A program made the translations under genes and the position numbers. From Isoetes taiwanensis (lineage: Eukaryota > Streptophyta > Lycopodiopsida > Isoetales > Isoetaceae), in contig JAJEKV010000002.1 of assembly GCA_021234155.1 (NCBI GenBank), positions 18,155,592 through 18,219,591 of the forward strand: a stretch of 64,000 nucleotides of DNA, written 5' to 3'. The notes below the pieces were generated by a model. The model was not told the DNA's origin. It worked only from the letters and a program-made list of their open reading frames with translations, and searched no databases. Below are positions 11,021-21,344 of this stretch, piece by piece (position 1 is the stretch's first letter; the number at the start of each line of letters is the position of its first letter).

Positions 11021-11920
11021 GGCAGTGTCGAAGAAATGTCGGCTCGAGGCATGTATGACTAGTGCCGGAATTAATGTGCTTGTATAGTTAAGAATAATCT
11101 CGCATGCAACCTATACGGTTATGGAGTTGCATCGCGTTATTCACCGTCGATAGAGACCCTCACGGTGATCTGGGGCGTGAGTGTAATGTCATCAATGCTG
11201 GAAAGCCCGACCCTTGATTCATGGTTGGAAGATCTACTTGCCATCCCCGCGAGTAAAGAGCGACCTCGAAGATAAGAGGTCATTCAAGAATGCATTGATA
11301 GGAAAAGCACCTCTAGTCAATGCCCTACGGAGAGGACCCATCCTTCACGCGCCCATATCTGCTTGAGAGACTATCTTCCGGCTGGGCAACTAAAGGTGTA
11401 GGCATGGCGCCTATAAGGCATTATAGAGTATTGTCTCCGCGACCCGCGATAGAAGAAGCGTATCCTCTTCTCTGTAGGAGATTAGCCATGCATTCATGTA
11501 GATAGTTGGGGTGGTTCCTTATAACCAAATTTATATAAATAATTAAAATGGTGTCGACTGTGAGGGGCCAATAAACTCGGGAGGCAAGGAGAATTGACTC
11601 ACAGCGAACTGCAACACAAATTTTTGTTAGAATGTGTTGCGAAAGGGAATAAAGAATACCTCAAAGAATGATTGTGTATATTAAAATTTTGATAAGCTGC
11701 CAGCATTCGCGATAAGTGAAACTAATGGGTAGCTTGTTGTAATGGCGTATGAATTGATAAGTTATTTGTTCTAAGCTAATGGTGTAATAATTTCACAAAA
11801 TATTACCTTAAAAGGTAATCTATGTGTAAGTATGATAATAGTATATTGTATGCATCAAGTTGATTCGCGGTTAGGGAAGATCCCAGGTAGGAGACCGCGA
11901 TATTCGCGGGCAATCACTTT
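11021..11920. other. non-coding 3' internal region of the LTR element
   Basis: No further domain was recognised between the end of the polyprotein and the polypurine tract. The 61-codon frame at 11320-11505 has no family match. Confidence 0.4.
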
Positions 11921-11934
11921 AAGGTGAGGGAGAA
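11921..11934 (+). promoter_or_regulatory. polypurine tract
   Basis: The purine-rich AAGGTGAGGGAGAA (one T) directly precedes a TGTGGCG sequence, as the plus-strand priming site precedes a 3' LTR beginning with TG. Confidence 0.6.
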
Positions 11935-12700
11935 TGTGGCGTTCGATGCGATATCACGGTCTCAGATGTATATGCGTACTGCTGCGAATCGCGGCGTACC
12001 GCGCCACTCAATCGGCGTGTCGCGCCCGGCGATATAACAAGCAAGTGGCTAGGGGCAACTTACGAAGTCTTGCCCTCACTTATTAATGTCGCACTTTAGA
12101 CCATTAACCTTCAAGAGACATACCAAAGGGTCATAGAAACCCTAAACCCAAGTGATAGCCTATATGTAAAGGCAACCAAACCCGTAATTCTTCCCTTTTT
12201 CGTCCCGCGAACCTTCCAGGAGCTCGGTTCAGCCTCAAAGAGTCAATTCCGACTCCCAGAAGCGCCCGCTAGCGCTCTAGCTCGTCGGATTCCTTTCGAC
12301 CGCATCTCCAAGCAAGGCATTGACATGGGCCGCGTCCGGTCAGAGGGAGGCAAGCCAAGGACCCGAGGTATTCCGTCCAGTTCAATAGCCTGAAATCGCC
12401 TTAGGGCATAGAGTTAGCATTTTAGCCTGTTGTTGCATGGCTCCACATAGAACCGGATAGCGAGGCCCTAACTAAAGAACATAACTTCTATGATGTAGAT
12501 TAAGATATTATTCTTTAGTTCTATAATGATGTGATGGATGGATGGTCTGTGGACTCATTGTATTGGGAAGGGGGAGACCTACGGCTTAGTAGTTGATGCT
12601 CTAGCTAGTCCTTGAGTGCATTACTAGTGATGGCTGTGTACAAGAACCACACGGTTCTTGGGTGAAGGAGGCGGGCCCGGAAGGAGGAGTTCGTGTTACG
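11935..12700 (+). repeat. probable 3' LTR of the Ty3/gypsy element
   Basis: The LTR is inferred to start with TG immediately after the polypurine tract. A damaged TATA-like CCTATATGTAAAGGCAACC at about 12159-12177, followed by a C/T-rich stretch, resembles the promoter and transcript start of plant Ty3/gypsy LTRs. The 3' end is a guess because the second LTR copy needed to define it was not found. Confidence 0.45.
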
Positions 12701-13660
12701 ACTCTTGAGGCGATCCCCACGGTGTGTAAAGTCACAGGGGATCCTTGTGGACTAGGTCTAATGGTTTGCCCTTGGTCGCGGGTAAGGCATGGGCACCGAC
12801 TTACGTGGGAGTGTCGTCACTCTCCGGTGGAGTTCAAAACCGAGGCGGTGGCTCTCTAGTCACCTTGAGTCGGCATGGAGATCACGGAGGGAAGTGATCC
12901 CTACGCCCCATGGAACTTCAGGGAGATGCAACCCGAGGGGAATAGCCTGCTTGGCTACATCCGTGAACTCTGATCCAGTCCCAACGCTCCTTCGGCTACT
13001 GCCCGAGTGGCTGCCACGGAGAAGTAGGATGGAGTGGACTACCCCTCGCCATGTTCTCATGCAGTAAAATCCATTGCCATGAATTATGCGCAATGAACTC
13101 TGGGAATTAAACCGTCGATCATTGCTTGATACGAGCCTTGGGTAGGATTCCCCATGGCGATGTCGTCTTTGTCTATCTTGGATATGTGATCGGCCATCCT
13201 TGAATAGTCATGTGATGTTGATGTTATCGCCCGGCAATATGCGTTTACGCTAGCGGCTAGGTAGGCCACGAGGAGAGCGAGGTAAATGACCCCTTCATTC
13301 TTCCTTTGGAACTCACCAAAGGTTGCGGTGTCACGTGGAGGAGCCTGTATCGGTATGGAGCTGGTGGGGGATGAACTCCTGTTTGTATCGATGCGGAGTG
13401 CCAGGTATATATGATCAAGGGGCGTCTGGTGTTGCTTGTCGGCAAAGCGAAAAAGGTAACTCAGGCCCAAATCGAATTTGGATCGAGGGTGCAACCGCCG
13501 AGGAGTCGGAGATACCATTCACGAATCATGCGAGGTACTCTGACTAATTGCGCTAGCACTAATATGATGGATTCGAGTGTGACTCTGAGGGGTAAACGAG
13601 GAAGAGGGCGACTGGCGACTTTATCACCGAGAGCCCAATGGGCATAACCCACTGATCCAA
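12701..13660 (-). other. unassigned GC-rich stretch, possible gag fragment on the minus strand
   Basis: A 144-codon minus-strand frame at 13084-13518 contains ATFGEFQRKN. This resembles the F.EFQR.NPP.F start of the plant Ty3/gypsy gag region, but the rest does not clearly match. It may be a piece of a second retrotransposon lying in the opposite orientation. The overlapping frames on the other strand are not supported. Confidence 0.25.
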
Positions 13661-14074
13661 CAATTGGGAAGGGTTTTTAAGTAGCCTAGTCAGTTTTCCC
13701 GCAATTTAGTTAGGTTTCCGCTTTGATAAACTCGATTTCTCTCTGTAACAAGTGTAGCCAGTCAAAATCGGGACCCGAGGCCCGGACAGCGAGGTGGCCC
13801 ACTATTCAAGTAGCTCATTAAATTGTTGCCTTTGATGCGGCTGCTCAAAGTCAACCAGGTGGGTTGAGAGCACTCAAATAGGGACACGGTAAAATTAAGC
13901 CACATGGAAACCCGTTATGGGGCCACTAGCGGTGGTGTCCCATTGGACCAACCAAGTGGAGGATACATCTTTCAGGGCATGCACACAAATGGTAAGCTTT
14001 TTTAGGCTGATGAGATCACGGGTACATGTGCACCAAGGGCGGAGGTTGGTGTTGCTCTTTCATTTGATCTTCTT
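13661..14074. other. unassigned sequence
   Basis: No gene or repeat was recognised. The 87-codon frame that starts at 13917 runs into the short tandem repeat downstream and looks accidental. Confidence 0.35.
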
Positions 14075-14187
14075 CATAGAATTGGTAAGGTTTCCTAGAT
14101 ATAACCTAGTTAGTTTTCATTCTTGCAATCTAGATAGGTTTCCTTCATGCAAGCTAGTTAGGTTTCCTCATGTAATCTAGTTAGGAA
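14075..14187 (+). repeat. ~23 bp tandem repeat (CTAGTTAGGTTTCCT units)
   Basis: About five imperfect units containing CTAGnTAGGTTTCC followed by a variable TTCATGCAA-like part lie in tandem. The run ends at the homopolymer tract that follows. Confidence 0.7.
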
Positions 14188-14189
14188 CA

Positions 14190-14235
14190 CGAAAAAAAAA
14201 ACCCTCCCCCCTCCCCCCCTTTTTTTCTTCTTTAT
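14190..14235 (+). repeat. A/C/T homopolymer cluster
   Basis: A run of A, then C-rich, then T bases with no coding content. Confidence 0.7.
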
Positions 14236-16470
14236 TTGTGGGTGGTTTTCTTTGGTCCATGGTGTGCGCTAGCATTCATAGTCCTATCCTTGGTTCCCTC
14301 CCTTTTGTTCCTCCATGTTGCTTCTCTTTTTGGGCCTCTTCTAATCCCAAGGTTTTGCTGGTGGCTATCTTTTGATTTAAAATTGGCAAGGTGGTTCTAG
14401 CCACTTTGAGGAAGGCATTCGCATGATGGTTTGTGGCCCCACCAGAAGAAGGGAGTGATGGGGTAAGAGTGAGAGGGTGAGTTGGTATTATGCTAAGGGT
14501 AAAAGCTGGCAAAAAAGGGGGCAAAATGCAATATAGCTAAAAAGCAAAAAGCGTTAATGCAAAAAGTGTGTGACCTAAGCTCTTCTCAGATGTGTATTTG
14601 CCTTGGGTTTTCGGGAAGCTTTCAATCCGGGGCTTGAGGCAGGTGAAATTTTGCTATGCAGGAGCTGAAGAGTGCACCGGTTGTGAACCGGCGGCTTGTC
14701 GCTACCTAAGATGTGCTGAGAGTATGGCCCACGCGCTTCATCTTGTTTTGAGGAGTCCAAGTCTTGGGCTTTTTGAGATACCATTGTCACGCCCATGGAC
14801 GCCTCCTTCTCTTCGTCCCTTCTCCCCCCTCTTTCTCTTTTTCCTTTTGGGTTCCCTTGGGCTTCTCCTCCTCCCCCTTCTTTCCCCCCTTTTTTCGCCT
14901 TTTTCTTTAAATGAAAATAAAAATAAGATTTAAAATTGAGGGTTATAGTTGCTGTTGTTTTGAGGGAGGTCCCACTTCTCCTTTGAGCTCTTTAGGATAA
15001 TTAGGGTCGAATTGGAGCTTTGAGAAGAGTTAGTAGAACCCACAAAGGCCCTTAGACGGTTGATCCCAGGTGGATTGTGTGTGTTCTTATTTGTCTTTTT
15101 AGTTGTGGGTGATGGTATGAGTTGAGACGTATTTGCTCTACCTTTTCTTGGATGCTCCTCTCTTTGGATGATGGTTTTGGTTGGCGTTAGGATGGATGTT
15201 GAGTTCACGACTTCACTGTTGTAGTAGTTTGAGTTGGTCCTCCACAGGCCTAGTCGGAATCTTTGTGTTTGCATAGTGCGCTGCTTTTATTAAGGTCCTT
15301 TCATGACCCCTTTCTCCAATTAGAACCCTAATTCAGCTTCATGGCGAGGTGGCTTCATGGCCCCAGCTGGAGCAGGAAGTTTTTTCGAATCATGTTAGCA
15401 GTTCCATGTATTAAAAACAAAATTAGGCCTAAGTGCCTTTCTTACTTTTGTCGCCCCGTCTCTTAAAAAGGGGGATATCTCAAAAAGAAGTTGTTAGTAG
15501 GTGTTGTCGCCCTAGGGCCCGCGCCCTTAAGGCTTCCCCATGGCCCCCATAAGGGAGAAGAAAAATTCGCATAGTGGTTCCATGGCAGTGTGGGTATGAA
15601 GTGTCCCTTCCCTCTTTCCCAAAGCTAGGCCTCCCCTCCCTTAAGTTAGTGGGCCGAGAATGGTAGGGATGCGCTAGCCCTTTTCTAGAGTTGGTGAGCT
15701 TAGGGGGGCTTAGTCATGGTGGGTTCCCACTCCCCAAAGAAAGTCTCGACTTTTGGTTTCCACTTTTGTTGTTTTTCTCTTTTTGGTTGGATCTTTGTGC
15801 TCCCTTCCTGGGACCTTTGGTTTGGTTTTAGTTTGGGCGGGAAGTATTGTTGGGGGTTGGGCTGCATGGGGTGGTTGTGCATTCATCTTGTGCTTTACTC
15901 CTCTTCCTCTCCCAACCTTCGGCCCTCATGAATTTGGTGACTGGTTTGGCTCATTTCGGTGGGGAGGTCCCTTCCCTCGACCCCTCCTGGCGAGAGGGAT
16001 CCTATGGGACCATTAGGGCTCTATAGATATGATTAGAAACACACCCATCTAGCCCCTGAGAAGTCTAGTCCTAGTGGTTTTGAGCTTCATGCATTCCCCC
16101 AATAGTCCAGGATTAGAGCATGCAGTTGGAGTGATAGACGTAACCCTCCCTAGAGTGTTGGTCCTCCCCTCTACAGGCTCTCCTCAGGTCCTAGATCCCT
16201 ACCCCTATCGGCATAGGCTAGACTTGCATTAGATGGATATATATGAGTAGCCTTGCTAGATTATACTTCCGACTTCAAGAGTGGAGTACTTGGCTTCGGT
16301 CAGCCTTAGAAAGGTTGTCTTGTTTGGATTGTAGTTTAGCATTGAGAGCGGCTTTGCTTGAGTTGGTGAGGCATCCGATGGAGTTCGGCTTCTCAAGGCC
16401 AAGCTAGTTTGTTTGGGTTCATTTATGACTCTACTTACCACACTCGAACCCTAATTCCACGATCACCCAT
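14236..16470. other. unassigned sequence with pyrimidine-rich tracts
   Basis: About 2.2 kb with strand-skewed, C/T- or G/T-rich composition. A strong pyrimidine run lies at about 14800-14905 and a T/G-rich run at about 15750-15930. The open frames here are hydrophobic or serine/proline-rich by composition and match no family. No splice structure or transposon domain was recognised. Confidence 0.4.
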
Positions 16471-18160
16471 CACCACCATGATAGGCCTATCCTACCGCCG
16501 AAAGTTGATAGAGACAGAAATTTGAATGAAAATATCGCCCGGCCTTGAGCGATCGCGATTCGACTAATTATCATGAGTCACACGTGAAGCGACAAGCTGC
16601 ATCGGCCTGATAAATGCATCATGGAGTGGGACTTGGTGCGCGATATTAGCTCTCGAATTATCTGATTATCCAGAGTAGTAAAGATACCATCAAATAAGCT
16701 ATAAGCCCGATTTAATGTAGGTCATTAGTTCCGCGATTACAAGGTATATACTTACACATACATGGCAATCTTTGAGACAAACATATAACTTCTGTGGGAT
16801 CAACCAGATAGCTTCCATAAAGGGAATGACCATCCACCCGGACACGGGTGGAAGGGCACAACGAGAGGGGCGATCGACGCCGATTTTAGCCGTTCCCAAA
16901 GCCCGTAGCGAAGATGGAGAGCATAGTCGCCCGACACGGAGCAAAGTGGGAGGTCGCTGCGTGCGACAAACAAGACAAAGGAGAAAGACATGCCGGCACC
17001 AGCGGGTGTGTCCAAAATGGAACCCGGAGCTGCGCTACCAAGCGACACCCGGAGGCGGGGAATACACATGATGAGGACCGTCGGCCCAGGAACGGTGAGC
17101 GTCTCGATCTTTGTTATGTGCATCTAGAACTCCCGGCATGGTAGGTGGAAGAGGTTCATGCCGTTCAGGCGAGAGAGGGTAAAAGCACATCTCCAACCAT
17201 CAAAACCTATAAGTGCGAGGCGAGGGCCACCAACCACAACAAAGGCCGACAATCCGGTGAAACCTGAGTTGCCGCAATGGGTGGAACCAGCCATGTGAAA
17301 CGAGCCAAGCTAGCGGGGACCCGGGAATGGGGCCAAGAAACCACGAGCAGGCACCACCACAAAAGAGACAATCAATCGGACAAGGCGAGAGAGGGAGGGC
17401 GGTGGAGCCAAGCCCAAACCAGCATCACATTCCCCAGAGGCCTTGGCAACCTTAGAGCGACCCGTTCCGAGGAAGAGGCGGTCCGGGATGCAAGGCGAAT
17501 TTCCAACGTGCGAGACCAACTGCGCCACACACAAAGCCAACAAAGGCTGACGAAACAACGGAGGGCACCAAGGCACGGTGTAGCACCACGAACAGGAACC
17601 CGATCACTTTGGAACCTGGCGAAACACGACCGCAGTCAGGGGACGAGTTATGTGAGCAACAACAACGTAAAATGCACTTCTGCTTCAACTCAATCTGAAC
17701 ACACACCAAATCCCACAAGCCAAAGTGGTCAGCGGGCAGGCAAGTTAGCCAATACACCAAGGGGCAAGCAACCCATTCCAGCTCCATTACATCTTACAAG
17801 CTTGGGAAGGAAACCCTGGCCCAGCTTGGGCCGACCCAATGAGCAGCCTTAGTCCCGGTAGCCGTCGAGTGGGAGGCAAGAGTGTTGGTGTTGTGGCTAA
17901 AGTCTTAGTGGGGCAGCGAGGCCGTCGGGGCCAAAGCGAATGCCAGGACCAACACCGCAGGCAAGGACCATCCACCTTGCCCCAAAAGCAGCCTGAGGTT
18001 CACCATGTCTTCGACTCGTGAGCGACTCCGGGAGTAGCCAAGACAAGGGGCAGAGCAACAGGTTAGGAAGCAAAACCACCATCTAGTGCAAATGCGTGAT
18101 CAGAGCACGCCAGCGGTAACCCGGCCAGAGCAGGGCCGGCTACGATCAACTGCCCAGGAA
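16471..18160. other. unassigned GC-rich sequence upstream of a LINE 3' end
   Basis: A GC-rich block with long overlapping frames on both strands. The longest is a 191-codon plus-strand frame at 17277-17852 rich in Arg, Gln, Thr and Ser, with a 111-codon frame opposite it. None resembles a known domain, and the length can be explained by the low frequency of stops in GC-rich DNA. Its position just before the LINE ORF2 fragment leaves open that it is LINE 5' or ORF1 sequence. Confidence 0.3.
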
Positions 18161-18164
18161 GGCG

Positions 18165-19205
18165 ATGGCATCTGACTCAAAAGCCTTGAAGCATGCCACT
18201 ACTCTTGTAGCCAAATACCTGTTCAAGGCCATTAATAATGAAATTAAGCACTCAGTTTTTGTCCTTATCCGCCATTATATTTCTAAATGCAAGCCTTGTG
18301 GCTGGAACATTAAACTTTATCTCCCGGATGGGCTTTTCTTTGATCTCAAGATCCCTTCTAGTACCCCTCCCCTTATTCGAAAGTGGATCAAAGCTTGGCG
18401 GCAGGTAAACTATATGTTCTCTTGGAATCCATGTATCTCTTGAATAGAATATTTTTTGGAGCCCCCATCTGTTATAGAGAAACAACTTTGGTTATCTGAT
18501 TCGAAATTTCCCTGATCAAGCCAAACTCTAGCAAGACAAGGGTCTTTTCGATATTTTTGACCTTTTCAACCAAGGGACCCCATCCTGTTTGCTAATTCTG
18601 TTATAAGGGATCAAGAAGAAGCAAATAGAAGACTGTACAACGCAATTTTGGAATATATCTCAACTGCAGAATGGAGTGATAGCCCTGTAACATGGCATCT
18701 AAATGGCGAAGTTAAAAATGTCTGCAAGTTTCTGACAAGGAACCAAAGAATGGTCATCCATAATAAATGGCAGATATCAGAGGAGAGATGCAAAATCAAT
18801 ATCATGCATACGTAAAATCCCCATTATCACGAAGAATAAAGGCATTCATTAGTATAAAATGACATACCACAAATAAGCGTTATAAATCTTTGCGATTCGC
18901 AACTTTGGATGCTTGTCCCATATGCCTTTCTTATGTTGAAACAGAAAATCACCTTTTCAAATTCTGTTTCTCTCAATGGACAGTCAAGATTGCCTCCGCA
19001 AAGTTAAATCTGAATTTGTCCCTAGATTGCTCTGAGCAAAACTTCTTCATGCCCACTCAATCCAGGCATTGGGACTTCTATCCTCCTCTGGAGAATTTGG
19101 AAAGCTAGAAACCAATTGGTCTTCAATGAAGAAATCATTTGGTCTCAGGCCATTCTATCACGGGTCCAATATGATATATATCAAAATATCATTATCATTA
19201 TCTAA
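18165..19205 (+). mobile_element. LINE ORF2 3' fragment (zinc-binding RT tail)
   Basis: In plus-strand order the sequence reads LYLPDGLFFDLKIPS and RKWIKAWRQV (18310-18410), then RRLYNAILEYIS (18630-18660) and TRNQRMVIHNKWQI near 18740-18775. Next come KRYKSL and a frame from 18890 with CPICLSYVETENHLFKFC. That last piece is the C..C....ET..HLF..C knuckle of the RT-associated zinc-binding domain of plant LINEs. After it, LLWRIWKARNQLVFNE near 19085-19125 is the usual LINE ending. Stops and frame changes separate these pieces. The 5' part (endonuclease and RT core) is absent, as expected for a 5'-truncated insertion. No clear poly(A) was seen. Confidence 0.75.
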
Positions 19206-21344
19206 ACTATATAATTGCTATAGGTAAGATTTTTTGAGAGTATCCTTTTTATTCCTTTACAAGTTTTAACACTTGTAGATTGAGTATGTCTGGGGTAAAA
19301 TCATGTGAAAAAAGCTACTTAATTATTCCGGGGCGACCGTTACCTTGTGATGAACCAAAGGGCATGGATTACGTAGCGGCGTTACTAGATTACGTTGCAT
19401 TTTGGGAAGCCAGGCTTATGGGAAGGAAGGCTCCCTCAAGAAAAGCGAGAGGAGGATTCTAAGTAAGTCTAAAGCGCCTGAGCAAGAAAATTCTTGCCCG
19501 GTTCAAATCGAAGTGCCTTCTGGTGCTAAATTCAATTTATAATTTGGTTTATGCCAACAACCCAACGCGACATAAAAAGCTTGATAAAAACTATGTTTCT
19601 ACCCGGTTAAGTTTGTAGTGTTTCCAGGCATCTTTGCTTAGTATGTAGAGTTAATTATCGGATGTGTCGAGATTTCTTTGTGTAATTGGAGCTCACAGAT
19701 GCTTTGCGACATGTGACTTTCATCGATTCGCCTTGGCCATGAGTTGATTTCCCTCTTGGCTTGTCCCGGCCAAAATTATTAGAGGCGGATAGAAACAGAG
19801 TAGATAAAACTTCGATTGATTACATGATAGCTCTTGAAGGCTTCACACGGGGTTGGAATTGTAAAAATTACAGAGGTTCTCGTATAGGAAGGTTCTGCCA
19901 TCATTAAGGCACACATGCATTTTAATTTTTGACGCAATTCGTTACCAGGTTCTGAGGATCTTGTGGATAAAGCGACTAATTGTAAGAAACACAAACAATT
20001 TGAAAAGGATTCGCGGCGAAGCGGTTTTGCTATGAAATCGAGTAGCCAATGCAAAGCGCATAGAGTTTTAGCAATGTAGAAATCTAGTTACATACAAGTC
20101 GGCAAGTGTTAAGAACGGTCATGATGTAAGTGATCTACGAGGAGCAGTTAGCAAGAACAATCTTTAGGAAATCTTTGCAAGGGGATCGCGATGAACATAA
20201 GAGGCTTTTCCTCCTCATTTTAGCTCATCCAACTGGATCCAAACAAGTGGATCTATGGTCCCATGCTCTTTTTCTGAATCACCTTAACATTTGTACGAAA
20301 CATTAGCTATTAAACTAGCTATTGAATAACATACAGATTTTGCACATAATAAATGTAGCACGATGGAGAGTTGGGTTTCCCCGTTCAAAGTTGGACATAT
20401 TCTAATTTTCTTATGGAAACAATCATTTGGCAACAACGGGCACATTAAATCAACAAATACATTAAAGCCCTTCCTATAGCATCGTTTAAACATTACTACT
20501 TTCGCTTACGAGTTTTAAAATTACTAGTTTTATTTTCATCAGCGATAGGAAAAAGGTCATGCTCCTCCATGTTAGTTTTTTCTTTTTGAGCTAGTAGAGT
20601 ACACCTGGTAGTGAAAATAATATTATCATTATGAACTGAATAGTGTAGATTCAATTCTGTCTATTACTACGAGACATAATTTCAATCGTAAATTGAGTCG
20701 AGGAAATGGTAAACGGCGCCATAAGCTTATCCCTTTATGCTTATTTCGCTTCATCAAATGTCTTAGGGGAGTGGGCAGCGAGAAATCTTTGATTGGCCTT
20801 GGCCATCATGACATTCTTGTTATATATAAACACACTTTGATTTATGGAGACACATCGGTTGCTCCCTTTCCGTCACGGTAGGTCGAATTTCGGGGGTTAA
20901 ATCTCAGCCATATGTTTAGATGTGTGTACATGCATGGGCATGCATGGGGGCATGCACCCCATCTGTGAACCATCAGATTGAAGGGAGATCAAAGGGAAAG
21001 ACAAAATCATAATATGATTTTTGTAGAAGTCTGAGAAGGTTCACTTGAAAGTAAAGATTTGGTGTGTAAAATCTTAGCGAGAATGATATAAATCTAGCTA
21101 TTGATCTTTATATTAAATTGCATTTTTTTAAATGAGATGAGGTGACACCATCATTAATAAAAAATAGTGGTGTACATTTATTAGATGGACTTCCCAGGAA
21201 GCTTCTATTATGCTTTAATGTAGCTAAAGGCGTAACTTGCTTGGGGTGGATGAAGGTGAAGACTATCTCATTAGATTCCTCTTGTCGAGAAACTTTTAGA
21301 GAACCTTGGATTGTCATGGTTGGAGCCAACTTGGTTGGATCACT
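19206..21344. other. unassigned AT-rich sequence
   Basis: About 2.1 kb without a supported gene. Frames such as 19779-20054 (minus) match nothing I recognise. At 20928-20960 there is a cluster of overlapping CATGCATG/GCATGC palindromes. The frames at 21108-21363 run up to the edge of the minisatellite. Confidence 0.4.

Larger units (their letters stand above)
6440..12700 (+). mobile_element. decayed Ty3/gypsy LTR retrotransposon (chromodomain lineage likely)
   Basis: The plus strand carries, in canonical Ty3/gypsy order, gag traces, aspartic protease, reverse transcriptase, RNase H, integrase, a weak chromodomain-like tail, a polypurine tract and the start of a 3' LTR. Each domain is identified separately below. 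The coding capacity is shattered by stops and frameshifts, and the RT active-site motif is altered, so the element cannot act on its own. The left boundary and 5' LTR were not found, and no tRNA primer-binding site was seen. The right LTR end is estimated. CpG is not depleted here, which is unexpected for an old methylated element. Confidence 0.85.

Noticed and set aside
13084-13518. Full Ty3/gypsy gag gene on the minus strand
   Set aside because: Only the FGEFQRKN start resembles gag; the rest could not be matched, so it is listed as a weak possibility only.
15716-16016. Membrane-protein-like hydrophobic frames
   Set aside because: The sequence is T/G-rich, so hydrophobic residues follow from composition; no family motif.
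19480-19530. tRNA-like GGTTCAAATC T-loop word
   Set aside because: No matching acceptor, D or anticodon stem could be folded around it.
19779-20054. Ty1/copia-like frame (IAKPL words on the minus strand)
   Set aside because: The surrounding residues do not follow the copia RNase H order (no TKHI, no DIFTK).
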